Positions 52,601 through 60,431 of a stretch of DNA of 64,000 nucleotides are shown here, one piece after another. The stretch is from JAXMAO01 sp046350375 (GTDB lineage: Bacteria > Planctomycetota > Phycisphaerae > UBA1845 > UTPLA1): the NCBI GenBank assembly GCA_046350375.1, contig JAXMAO010000005.1, forward strand, positions 220,710 to 284,709, written 5' to 3'. The stretch's first letter is position 1, and every line of letters begins with the position of its first letter. The position numbers were made by a program, and so were the translations under genes. The notes beneath the pieces are model-generated. The model had not been told where the DNA came from. It ran no database searches and worked only from the letters and a program-made list of their open reading frames with translations.

Positions 52601-55600
52601 GTCCACGGGCAGCATCATCGTGACGGCGGCGCGCGAGAAGCACGAGGCGATCGCGAAGCTGGTGGCCGAGGTGGACAAGACCACCGACGCGACGCGCAGC
52701 ACGCGCATCGTCGAGATCGTAAACCGCGAGGCGCAGGACGTGGCCCAGGCGCTGACGAACATCTACAACCAGAAGCAGCGCTCGCGGACCGGCACCCCGC
52801 CGGTGACCATCAGCGCCCTGCAGGGCGCCAACAAGATCATGGTCAACTGCAACGACGTGGAATACGCCGAGATCAAGGAGCTGGTGACGCAGATCGACCA
52901 GGAGACCGGCGCGGCCACCGTGCACACCGTGACCATGCCCGAGGCCGTCAAGGCCAAGGACGTGGCCGACGCGATCAACAAGATCTACACCGGCACCGGC
53001 TTCGGCGGGCGCCAGGGACTGAAGGCCGAGGCCAACGCCGCGACCAACACGCTGCTGGTCTATGCCAATGAGAAGGAGTTCGAGCGCGTCGACCGCGAGG
53101 TGATTCAGAAGCTGTCGGCCGTGCCCCCGGTGGGGGCGTTGAACCTCTATCGCCGCAAGCTGAAATACGCCGTGGCGGACGAGGTGGCCCGCACGCTGAC
53201 GCAGTTCTTCCGCGAGAAGCAGGGCATTCAGCAGGGCGCCGGGTTCTTCTTCGATCGCGGCGGCGGCGGCGAGCGCTCGCTGGAAGACCGCATCGCCGTC
53301 ACGGCCGAGGCCGGCTCGAACATGCTCATCATTTCGTGCACCGAGAAGACGATGACGACGCTGGACGAGCTGCTGAAGGAGATCGACACCGACGTGTCGG
53401 CGACGGCTGGGAACGTGCTGGAGATGTTCCCGCTGAAGCACGTGAACGCGTCCGACGCCCTGGGCATTCTCGAAGAATACCTGAAGGTCTCGACGCGCGA
53501 GCGCGAGGACCCGCAGGCCGGGCTGCCTTGGTGGGCGCGCGGTCCGCAGCAGCAGAAGGAAGAGAAGACCGTGCTGGTGGGCGACATGCGCCTCAAGGCG
53601 ATCGACGCGACCAACACCATCATCGTGGTCGGCAAGCCCGAGGCGATGGCGCGGGTGCGCGAGATGATCGCCAAGATCGACGTGCTGTCCGACTCGCCCG
53701 CCAGCCAGCCGCGGATCATCCGGCTGACGAACGGCAACGCGACGCAGATCGCCTCGACGCTGAGCAAGGCCTTCACCGACGGCGTGCGCAACCAGCCGGG
53801 CAAGACGGCGACGATCGTACCGGTGATCCTGCCCGAGTCGGTGACGAACTCGATCATCGTGAAGGCCAGCCCGTCGGACTACACGCTGATCGAGAAGATG
53901 ATCGCCGAGCTCGACGCGCGGATGCAGGAAGAGCCGTCGGACGTGCGGATCATCGCGCTGCCGGGCGGAACCGACGTGGCGACGATCGCGAAGAACGTGG
54001 CCAAGGTCATCAACGACGCGGAGATGCAGCGCGCCGCCACGCTCCAGGGCTACAAGGCCGACAAGATTTCCATCGAGCCCGACGTGCGGACCAGCTCGCT
54101 CTTGGTGGCGGCCAGCAAGGCGAAATTCGAGCAGGTGAGCCAGCTCGTCGAATCGTGGGTGCGCATGCGGGCGCCGGCGGGTCAGCGCGCCACGTTCATC
54201 AAGCTCGAGAACAGCAAGCCGGAAGACATCAAGAAGCTGATCGACGACATGCAGCGGCAGCGGCAGGGCGGCCCGCGCAGCGACGCCCGCGAGCGGCGCG
54301 AGCCGCTGCGGTCGCGCGACGGCTCGCGCGGCGCGGTGGCGTCGATTCGCGGCTTCGGGCCGCGCTTCGGCGGACTGGCGGCGGCGTTCATGGCGGCCGG
54401 GCTGGCGCAGGCCCAGCCGGCCGATCGGCCGGGTCGATCGACGATTCGCCCCCGCCCGCGGCCCGCGGCGGTCGCGACGACCACGCAGCCGGGCGCGCCC
54501 GTGGGCGCGCGGCGAGATCTTTCGCCGGTGCGGCGGATCGGCGCGCCGACCACGCAGGACGGCGCGTCGCTGGCGACCAGCATCGAGCTGTCGGGCGCGC
54601 CGCTGACGATTCAGACCGGCCCGAGCGGGCTGATCGTGATCGGCGCCGACGAGGACTGCAAGGCGGTCGAGACGCTGGTGCGGATGCTCGACAAGGACCT
54701 GCCCAAGCCGCGGATCGAGTACGTCGAGCTGAAGAACGCCCAGGCCAAGGCGCTGGCGACCTCGCTGGGCGACGTGTACGACAAGCTCGAGAAGGGCAAG
54801 CCGGCCGGCGCGCAGCCGCGGCCCGAAGACAAGGTGGCCTTCATCGCCGATCCGCGGACCAACGGGCTGTACGTCGTCGCGACGCACGAGAAGATGGACG
54901 AGGTGATCGCGCTGGTCCACAAGAGCGACCTGACGCCGTCGATTCCGTCCGGCTCGCTCAAGACCTTCCGGCTGAAGAACCGCCGCGTCCGCGACGTCGA
55001 GCCAAACCTCAAGAACATCATCCAGATGCGGCTGCGCCAGAAGGGTGTGACCGACACCAGCAGCATCGGCATCGAGAAGGACGAGCAGACCAACTCGCTG
55101 TTCGTCACCGGCGGGCAGGCCGACCTCGACGAGGTCACCAAGGTCATCGACCAGCTCGACACGCCGCCGCCCAAGAGCGAGGATGAGACGACGGTCACCT
55201 TCGGCGCGGCCGACATCATGGTCGTGCCGCTGAGGGTGGCGACCGCCGAGAAGCTCGCCGCGGCGCTGACCAGGCTGATCCAAGACGCCAGCCAGGGCAA
55301 CACCCCGACCAAGGACTTCATCCGCCGGCTGCGGGTGCTCGACGACCAGGGCAACCCGGTGGCGGAGCTGAACATCGACGGGCCGACCTTCATCGTCGGC
55401 GACCCCGAGAGCAACTCGGTGGTGGCGGCCAGCAACCGCAAGAACCTGCTGGTGCTGCGCGAGATCATCCGCAAGTTCGACGTCGAGCCGCTGCGCGACG
55501 CGGTCGACGTCACGGTGCGGACGCTGCAATTCGCCGACGCGACCGAGGTGGCCGAGCAGATCAAGAAGATGCTCGACGAGTCGAAGAAGCTGACCGCCCG

Positions 55601-58600
55601 GGCGGCCAAGACGGATGTTCAGCCCGGCCTGCCGGACAGCAGCGCCGGCTCGCTGGTTTATAACGCGGTCATCACGCCGGATGCGCGGACCAACACGCTG
55701 GTGATCGCCGGCCGGCCGGAGGCGATCAAGCTGCTCGACGGGCTGATCACCAAGATGGACGTGCGCGGCGCGGGGCTGATGCCGTTCGAGATCCTGACGC
55801 TTCAATATGCCAGCGCGGCGTCGCTCGAGCAGGTGCTCGACGACCTGATGAAGCGCCGCAAGGACGCGCTTCCCAAGGGCACCAGCGCCAACGCCGACAA
55901 GAGCGAGACGGTCATCCTCAAGGCCGATCCGCGGAGCGAGGCGCTGATCGTCGCGGCGCGGGCCGACCGGCTGGCCGAGGTGAAGGAGATGGTGGCGCGG
56001 CTGGACGTTCCGGCGACGCAACTGATCGAAAACATCCGCACCATCACGCTCAAGAACGGCAATGCCGACGACCTGGCGAAGAAGATCGACGATCTGTGGA
56101 CCAAGCGGGCCGAGCAGAAGCAGTCGGGCCAGGTGAAGCTCGAGAAACCCGCGATCGTGGCCGACCCGCGCAGCAATTCGCTGGTGGTCGCGGCGAGCAA
56201 GGGCGACTTCGAGGCGATCCGCAGCCTGGTGGAGAAGCTCGAGGCCCTGCCGTTCGGGCCGATCGCCGACATTCGCATCGTGCCGCTGCGGTTCAACTCG
56301 GCGAAAGACCTGGCGCCGATGTTCAAGACGCTGTTCGAGGAGCGCGCCAAGCAGCGCGAGGGCACCGACGGCAAGACGCGCCCGACCGACCAGGTGGCGA
56401 TCGCCGCGGACCCGGTGACCAACGCGCTGCTGGTCGCCTGCTCGAACGAGAACTACGAGCTGCTGCTCAAGAAGGTGAAGGAGCTGGACGTGGAAATGGC
56501 GGCGGCCGGCGTGGCCGAGCTGTTCGCGCTCCACAACGTCGAGGCGTCGCGCGTCAAGAAGACGCTGGACGACATCTTCAAGGACGGGCTCTTCCGGCCC
56601 GGCGGCTCGGCGTCGGACAGCGCCACCGCCAAGGAGCGGCAGAAGCTGACCGTCGCGGTCGACGATCGCTCGAACTCGCTGATTGTCTCGGCCGCGCCGG
56701 AGAACATGGGCATCGTCCGCAAGATCATCTTGCAGATGGACGACGTGCGGACGCCGTGGAATCTGTCGAACACGCGGCTGTTCCAGCTCGAGCACGCCGA
56801 CGCGGTCAAGCTGGCGGCGCAGTTGGCGGACTATTTCAAGAAGACCGAGGACGCGGCGGCGACGGGCGGGCGCGAGAAGACCGAGCTGCCGGTCACCATC
56901 ATCTCCGACGAGCGGACCAACCGCCTGCTGGTGGGCGGCTCGAAGGACGGGATCGCCCGCGCCGAGGCGCTCATCCGCCAGCTGGACGTGCCCGAGGACC
57001 CTACCTCACGCATCCTGGTGTACCGTCTCCGTGACGGATCGGCGTCGAAGATCGGCCCGATGCTCGAGGCGATCTTCAAGGATCGCAACCAGACGCGCGG
57101 CGGCGGGCAGGCCGGCGGCACCACGGTTCAGAACTTCCCGGTCACGATCAAGGTCGACGAAACCAGCAACGCGCTGGTCGTCTCGGCGTCGCGTGAAGAT
57201 CACTCGCTGATGAAGAACATCATCGAGCTGCTCGACCATCGCTCCAACATTCTCGACCAGGTGCGGTTGTTCGCCCTCAAGAAGGCGCGGGCCGACGCCA
57301 TCAAGAAAATTCTCGAAGAGCTCTACAAGGGTTCGACCGCCGGCGGCGGCACGACCGGCGGCGGCAGCGCGGGCGGCATGGCGGTCGCCGTCACGACCGA
57401 CGAGCGCACCAACGCCATCGTGGTCGCCGGGCCGCCGGGCGAGATGGACAACATCTCGAAGCTGGTCGAGCGGCTCGACTCGGCCATGCCGATCGACGAG
57501 GCGCAGATCGGCATCTTCCCGCTCGAAAACGCCGACGCCAAGAAGACCGCCGACCTGCTGAAGGAGATCATGCAGAGCTCGGGCGGCGCGGGCGGCGGGA
57601 CGAGCGGCGGCGCGGGTGCGAACGCGACCGCGATGTCGGGCCAGGCCGGCTCGATGCTGATCTCGTTCATGAAGACCGACCCGAAGGGGATGGAGACGTT
57701 TTTCAAGACGATTCGCGAGAACGTGCAGGTCAGCTACGACGAGCGGACGAACGCGGTGATCGTGGTCGCGCCGCCGTCGTCGGTGCAGCTGCTGCGCAAC
57801 CTGGTGAAGACGCTGGACGACTACAAGAAGCGCGACGTGTTTGTGCGCGTCTTCAGCCTGCGGAACGCCGACGCGCAGAAGTCGGTCGAGCTGCTCGAGA
57901 AGATCTTCGCGCAGGACACGCAGAGCCAGGCGTCGCAGGCCGAGTTTCAGCAGGGGCGCGAGATCAAGGTTGAAGGCGGCGCGTCGTCCGGCGCCGGCGC
58001 GCCCTCCAGCGGGCTGGGCGGCTCGCAGCAGAAGGGCACGTTCGGCCGACCCAAGACCACCTTCACCGCCGACACGCGCACCAACAGCGTGGTCGTGGCC
58101 GGCTGGCCCGAGGACATCGACGTGGCCGGCGACATCCTCGACCAGCTCGACGCCCAGGACGTTCGCGACCGGCAGATTTACGTCTATTCGCTGCAGAATT
58201 CCAAGGCCGAGGACGTGCAGACCAGCCTCGACAGCTACTTCCAGAAGCAGGAGCAGATTCTCGAGAGCCAGAACCAGGCGCTCTCCGAGTCGCGCAAGGC
58301 CGAGCAGAAGGTGTCCGTGGTGGCCCACAAGGAGACCAACCAGGTCATTCTCAGCTTCTCGCCGCGCTACCAGACGCAGGTGCTCGACCTGGTGCGCCAG
58401 CTCGACAACCCGCCGCCGCAGGTGATGATCCAGGTGCTGCTGGCCGAAGTGACGCTTGACGACCGCTTCGAGCTGGGGCTGGAGTATGCTTTGCAGCAGC
58501 TCCGCTTCAGCGAGCATGCCGTGGCCGGGCCGAACGGGACCATCAACGGGCCGGGCTTCGACGTGGTTGGCGGCACCGACCTGGGCGCGGCGGCCAGCAG

Positions 58601-59606
58601 CGGCGGCTTGGGCGGGTTTGCGTTCACGATCACCGGCGAGGACTTCAATTTCCTGCTGCGAAGCCTGCAGAGCGATTCGAAGCTCGAGGTGCTGCAGCGC
58701 CCGATGATCATGTGCCAGGACAACCAGGACGCGACCATCAACGTCGGGCAGCAGGTCCCCTTCCTGCGCGGCACGCAGGTGACCGACAACGGGCAGGTCA
58801 ACAGCCAGATCGAGTACCAGGACATCGGCGTCAAGCTGGCCGTCACGCCGCACATCAACCCGGATGGCTTCGTCTATATGAAGGTCAAGCCGGAGATCTC
58901 GCAGATCACACCGTCGACCATCAACGTCGGCAACGGCATCGTCGCGCCGATTTTCTCGAAGCGCGACGCCGAGACGACGGTGGTCGTGAAAGATAGCGAG
59001 ACGGTGGTGATCGGCGGATTGATCACGACCAGCGACCAGGAGACCGAGAGCAAGGTGCCGGTGCTGGGCGACGTGCCGGGCCTGGGCGTGCTGTTCCGCA
59101 CCACGCAGCGCTCGAAGACCAAGACCGAGCTGCTGATCGTGCTGACGCCGCGCGTGGTGCGCACGGTCGAAGACGCGCGGCGGCTGAGCGTGGAGGCGCG
59201 CGACGTGACGTCGGTGCTGACGCCGGAACAGAAGGCCAGCGTGCTGATGAACGGGCTCCAGGTGACGCCCGAGTCGGAGTCGGAGGTGTCGCCTGAGGAT
59301 GAGAGCGCGCCGCAGCCGCTGACGCCGACCGAAAGCTACCGCAAGCCATCGGGCAAGCCGTCGGGCAAGCCGGCCGGCGTACCCGTGCCGGTTCGGCCGG
59401 TGGACGAGCCGGGCTATGGTCCGGCCGCGCCGCAATACGGCCCGTTTGCGCCGGTGAGCATGGTTTCGCCGCGGCGCGAAACGGGTGGCGCAGGTCGCCC
59501 GGGGCAGCGGCCGATGGTGATTCCGGCGCTGACGACGCCGGCGGCGCCGCGGCCCGCGCCGCAGCCGGGCGTCGAAGTGATTGACCTGACCGGGCCGGGC
59601 GGATGA
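46608..59606 (+). CDS. gspD: Giant GspD-family secretin with about 40 tandem N-domains
   Basis: 4332 residues, roughly 460 kDa, against 600-750 for ordinary secretins. Order: signal peptide (about 1-50, GLCGLLLICSASPPDA); Pro/Ala/Thr-rich linker (50-185); N0-like region (about 190-365, beginning FQFNYYETPWADVLDDFSRM); some 40 tandem N1/NolW modules (368-3937, mean ~89 residues); one secretin core (3938 to ~4185: IQVLLAEVTLDDRFELGLEY, VLQRPMIMCQDNQDATINVG, VPVLGDVPGLGVLF); Pro-rich tail. Modules share a strand-helix-strand pattern with a DxRTNSLVVxA signature. Gly-rich loops interrupt some modules, one (about 1400-1429) with collagen-like GQPGQPG repeats; module 26 (about 2529-2702) has a long insert. 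It starts in an ATGA overlap. The frame is open over 13 kb, so this is selected coding sequence, not an artefact. Confidence 0.95.
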   Translation: MNTNRVHTHNRMNRFTPDGGRRRAPAWLGLCGLLLICSASPPDATPQATARGAQPATSASAPARRVEMPAPAAPSGNESDELRRLRERARASTQPATPLPALTTRRIETPPTTPVRRPSTRPPLVVPGATTHPAGALPVRPALPATGNGPGAPAAPRGAAGSGLSHGLSGGTHATSHPTTTSAPANGQAFQFNYYETPWADVLDDFSRMSGQTIVGDVKGVAGNLSYRDTKMYTQEEALFQLNELLLSRTSKMLLDPRERYLLLGRLADLMRDIPPRRMYNSLADFEGAKLAPHTMCLVLFQPPQGWPAIDVIDQFRPRMDDYYGTQVYGDALILTGMARDHRKFVDIVQQFVRRNPSPPTAELPWRTFKLKNARAADVQGTLRMMYPPTAAAPRPGEDPQAVEAKQINIVADLKSNSVLIKAKAQRVEELARAIDLLDGETRREQPQVAILRVEQAAPDEVANQLRAISQREQQALQDPSRFTPPEEADARRWDIFSTPGSPSLVILGGPQGIDRARQLVKQLDVAESAVRTERILLQFALPLEIVQALQPILVTPGRTPTKTPPVVSADPSGSAILVSGREGQIQQVRDLVAQMDQEPVPNEHEHLMKLSNALPSEISQALVQIVQPVMVPGKGTPRAAPRLVGNDGSGVLLVRCRDDEWQRLERLIRELDGQAPDSTPVLRTLTLQNADAVEIANLLNPMFQGVPTRKGQPPMVVKITADARNNSLRIYATPELAEKIAKMLPEFDVASDVGRVRVIHLADADATEAAAALNSMFGAGLARPGAAPGMSAAQPIKITPEPITNSLLVAASRTDLDQIASIAKEMDEKAGGKKQMRTIVPIRNRPASEVAEALKNWTGSPAAGPAGAARGSKATMKIIASGDQIVLDGPRDQVLPAIELVAALDVVDAGRAVKVYSVSDAEEAAKALQNLLSNAPRPVSTGGGPGRPGAPGPMAGPTQIYPDTYRNVLIVHAQPRDFAAIDKLVEAIEKDPAEAAGATRVAAGDWQVISLKNRDAYNVALDLEDFYDMPGRRGPSTGPEFREGPRKDMLMVKCKPRELEGIQRMATMFDVPETKESSGPDVSVISLKNDVAPEDVLRAIALQYLKKTGQPLHVDTSYLNRDIEVIDIHANEPEPTTRPARTPLSWAPMCPGGLPVRPALLAEALGAAALGQSTTTSAPAEEAPLEVIPMPGNRIIVRGNPEQMKVFKELLEDSKGAQPELKIFKIKYADVNELATKLEAIFNRQRGTPAAAAPATPPNAANPPGTPGGGMPGAPGGAPGSGGPGSGGRGGDRRQSRQAAATAAVTAAPARIQVVPEPRTRQLFITAVPSDFSLITAVLRVMDVETTGIKNIKIFYLVNLEAQATARLLRELFGLDTRTAGPFGGFGGQGGGRRFAAMQGGQPGGQPGQDGQPQGGAPGQPGQPGQPGFVETSAETTTISADDQTNAIVVSGTPDTIRLVGSMIEDLEKQPNNTQPVMKRVELRFARASELATIVKETASSTATGPGGGGGRIGGFPGGGFFGPGGGGARRNTISVNADQRTNSLILAGPAKEVDRVEKIVVELDIDTGSKGSVQIFTVRGDPSTMVTALREMYIKAAAPGATSDVAITPDSTTNTILVRGPEQTRREIAEKIKEMDAKVIDATKLRTIKLTLADADKVATKLTEIFQQRGTRGGKQQVKVTGIASTKSLVVQAPDDLFEEIEKHAQAMDTQSVDLDIRSFKLKHAKAAEVTEKIQALVTQVMTQMRSGAGGSDINLGMFAFTPDPTTNAIIVTGSPVAFVVMQKVVDQLDVQQSELVQREVRSYVLNPNVSAGTIAANIQQLFAGLDAAKTGVAPPSVSAEPVSNIVLVTATKQQHDDIHEKIIKPILAQVSAEPKQFRVPLTSARAEDVANILNNFFNQRKALFGNKPQDTITIVPDPNANLLLVTANDNLKKLFDEQLAALDVPAPGEDQRDTRTYQVKFADPNAVVNAINTAFAPPSGRQPAPRDVVKASADWSTGSIIVTAAREKHEAIAKLVAEVDKTTDATRSTRIVEIVNREAQDVAQALTNIYNQKQRSRTGTPPVTISALQGANKIMVNCNDVEYAEIKELVTQIDQETGAATVHTVTMPEAVKAKDVADAINKIYTGTGFGGRQGLKAEANAATNTLLVYANEKEFERVDREVIQKLSAVPPVGALNLYRRKLKYAVADEVARTLTQFFREKQGIQQGAGFFFDRGGGGERSLEDRIAVTAEAGSNMLIISCTEKTMTTLDELLKEIDTDVSATAGNVLEMFPLKHVNASDALGILEEYLKVSTREREDPQAGLPWWARGPQQQKEEKTVLVGDMRLKAIDATNTIIVVGKPEAMARVREMIAKIDVLSDSPASQPRIIRLTNGNATQIASTLSKAFTDGVRNQPGKTATIVPVILPESVTNSIIVKASPSDYTLIEKMIAELDARMQEEPSDVRIIALPGGTDVATIAKNVAKVINDAEMQRAATLQGYKADKISIEPDVRTSSLLVAASKAKFEQVSQLVESWVRMRAPAGQRATFIKLENSKPEDIKKLIDDMQRQRQGGPRSDARERREPLRSRDGSRGAVASIRGFGPRFGGLAAAFMAAGLAQAQPADRPGRSTIRPRPRPAAVATTTQPGAPVGARRDLSPVRRIGAPTTQDGASLATSIELSGAPLTIQTGPSGLIVIGADEDCKAVETLVRMLDKDLPKPRIEYVELKNAQAKALATSLGDVYDKLEKGKPAGAQPRPEDKVAFIADPRTNGLYVVATHEKMDEVIALVHKSDLTPSIPSGSLKTFRLKNRRVRDVEPNLKNIIQMRLRQKGVTDTSSIGIEKDEQTNSLFVTGGQADLDEVTKVIDQLDTPPPKSEDETTVTFGAADIMVVPLRVATAEKLAAALTRLIQDASQGNTPTKDFIRRLRVLDDQGNPVAELNIDGPTFIVGDPESNSVVAASNRKNLLVLREIIRKFDVEPLRDAVDVTVRTLQFADATEVAEQIKKMLDESKKLTARAAKTDVQPGLPDSSAGSLVYNAVITPDARTNTLVIAGRPEAIKLLDGLITKMDVRGAGLMPFEILTLQYASAASLEQVLDDLMKRRKDALPKGTSANADKSETVILKADPRSEALIVAARADRLAEVKEMVARLDVPATQLIENIRTITLKNGNADDLAKKIDDLWTKRAEQKQSGQVKLEKPAIVADPRSNSLVVAASKGDFEAIRSLVEKLEALPFGPIADIRIVPLRFNSAKDLAPMFKTLFEERAKQREGTDGKTRPTDQVAIAADPVTNALLVACSNENYELLLKKVKELDVEMAAAGVAELFALHNVEASRVKKTLDDIFKDGLFRPGGSASDSATAKERQKLTVAVDDRSNSLIVSAAPENMGIVRKIILQMDDVRTPWNLSNTRLFQLEHADAVKLAAQLADYFKKTEDAAATGGREKTELPVTIISDERTNRLLVGGSKDGIARAEALIRQLDVPEDPTSRILVYRLRDGSASKIGPMLEAIFKDRNQTRGGGQAGGTTVQNFPVTIKVDETSNALVVSASREDHSLMKNIIELLDHRSNILDQVRLFALKKARADAIKKILEELYKGSTAGGGTTGGGSAGGMAVAVTTDERTNAIVVAGPPGEMDNISKLVERLDSAMPIDEAQIGIFPLENADAKKTADLLKEIMQSSGGAGGGTSGGAGANATAMSGQAGSMLISFMKTDPKGMETFFKTIRENVQVSYDERTNAVIVVAPPSSVQLLRNLVKTLDDYKKRDVFVRVFSLRNADAQKSVELLEKIFAQDTQSQASQAEFQQGREIKVEGGASSGAGAPSSGLGGSQQKGTFGRPKTTFTADTRTNSVVVAGWPEDIDVAGDILDQLDAQDVRDRQIYVYSLQNSKAEDVQTSLDSYFQKQEQILESQNQALSESRKAEQKVSVVAHKETNQVILSFSPRYQTQVLDLVRQLDNPPPQVMIQVLLAEVTLDDRFELGLEYALQQLRFSEHAVAGPNGTINGPGFDVVGGTDLGAAASSGGLGGFAFTITGEDFNFLLRSLQSDSKLEVLQRPMIMCQDNQDATINVGQQVPFLRGTQVTDNGQVNSQIEYQDIGVKLAVTPHINPDGFVYMKVKPEISQITPSTINVGNGIVAPIFSKRDAETTVVVKDSETVVIGGLITTSDQETESKVPVLGDVPGLGVLFRTTQRSKTKTELLIVLTPRVVRTVEDARRLSVEARDVTSVLTPEQKASVLMNGLQVTPESESEVSPEDESAPQPLTPTESYRKPSGKPSGKPAGVPVPVRPVDEPGYGPAAPQYGPFAPVSMVSPRRETGGAGRPGQRPMVIPALTTPAAPRPAPQPGVEVIDLTGPGG
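47709..58418 (+). repeat. Tandem array of about 40 secretin_N (NolW-like) modules
   Basis: Residues 368-3937 of the giant secretin. I count 40 units by the recurring pair of a first strand plus helix (typified by FKLKNARAADVQGTLRMMY) and a second strand with Asp-x-x-Thr-Asn-Ser/Ala (TDERTNAIVVAG, SDERTNRLLVGG, TADTRTNSVVVAG) plus helix ending in LD. Units 2, 4, 7, 10, 26 and 38 fit less well. Spacing varies from ~72 to ~173 residues, because loops between strand pairs differ. Units are alike as a pattern but diverged in sequence, so the expansion is old or under diversifying pressure rather than a recent DNA-level amplification. Confidence 0.85.
58419..59162 (+). other. Secretin core domain of the giant protein
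   Basis: Residues 3938 to ~4185. The segment contains the conserved secretin signatures: VMIQVLLAEVTLDD, FNFLLRSLQSDSKLEVLQRP, NVGQQVPF, DIGVKLAVTPHIN, VVKDSETVVIGGLI and VPVLGDVPGLGVLFR. This single core should form the outer-membrane barrel and gate for the whole 40-module stalk. Confidence 0.93.
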
Positions 59607-59640
59607 AACGAGGTTGAACGATGGCGCAGCGAGGGGCGGA

Positions 59641-60375
59641 GTGAAACGGGCGATGCTGGCGATGCTGTGGGCGGGGCTGCTGTGCGGCTGCGTGTCGCAA
59701 CAGCACGTGTTGCAGAACACGCGCTCGGTCGACATCGGCTGGTCGCCGGGGGCGCCGTCGCCGGCGCAGCCGGGCGGCTCGGTCGGCGCGCCGAATCCGT
59801 CCGCGGCGCAGCGCGATGTCTCGCTGCCGGGCGACGATCCGAACATCATCGGGGTGCGGAAGTTCCTCTCGCAGGATCCGTGGCTGAGTTTCAATCGTGA
59901 AGGCGTGCGCGAGGCGGACGGGTTCAAGGCGACCGTCTACCTGGAAAGCGGCACGTCCGGCAAGGGGGCGTTCGGCGACGGGATTCTGCGCGTGGTGATG
60001 TATTCGGTGCAGCGCGACCGGCGCGGCGCGGAGGAGACGCTGACGCGCGAATATCGCTGGGACCTGACGCCGATGCAATCGACGCCGTGGCGGGCGAAGC
60101 GCCCGACGCGCCTGGGGAACGGCTACGGCCTGCGGCTGTCGTGGGGCAGCGCCGACGTGCACGGCAAGGAGATCGAGCTGGTTTTTCAGTTCATCCGGCG
60201 CGACGGCAGCATCGTGACGGCCGAGCCGCAGCGGCTGCGCGTGCCGGATCGCAGCGTGCGCGTGGTGAATCGAATCGAGCCCGACGCGCAGGCCGCCAAC
60301 GGCGTCGACCTGCGCGGCGCGGCTGCGGGTGCGGGAACCGGCGCCGGCGCGAAATATCCGCCGGCCGGCAACTAA
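59641..60375 (+). CDS. Lipoprotein next to the giant secretin, candidate pilotin
   Basis: 244 residues. The signal peptide ends in the lipobox LLCGC, so the protein is lipid-anchored at about Cys17. The mature part has a beta-rich region (FKATVYLESGTSGKGAFGDG, LRVVMYSVQRD, YGLRLSWGSADVHGKEIELV) and ends in a Gly/Ala-rich tail. No family is recognised. Position 34 nt after the secretin stop on the same strand suggests a pilotin or accessory lipoprotein for it. GTG at 59641 with GAGGGGCGGA upstream is chosen; the frame extends to 59614 but the added residues do not improve the signal peptide. Confidence 0.75.
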   Translation: MKRAMLAMLWAGLLCGCVSQQHVLQNTRSVDIGWSPGAPSPAQPGGSVGAPNPSAAQRDVSLPGDDPNIIGVRKFLSQDPWLSFNREGVREADGFKATVYLESGTSGKGAFGDGILRVVMYSVQRDRRGAEETLTREYRWDLTPMQSTPWRAKRPTRLGNGYGLRLSWGSADVHGKEIELVFQFIRRDGSIVTAEPQRLRVPDRSVRVVNRIEPDAQAANGVDLRGAAAGAGTGAGAKYPPAGN

Positions 60376-60431
60376 TTCCCAATCGGGCAGGGTGCGCCGA
60401 CGGGCTGCACCGGGAATCGGGAGAAACTGAC

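Noticed and set aside
49866..56795. A 2309-codon open frame on the minus strand within the giant secretin gene
   Set aside because: It is antisense to a clear secretin array, is Arg/His/Leu-rich, and has no domain. In ~70% G+C DNA stop codons are rare in the frame opposite to strongly biased codons, so long antisense frames are expected.
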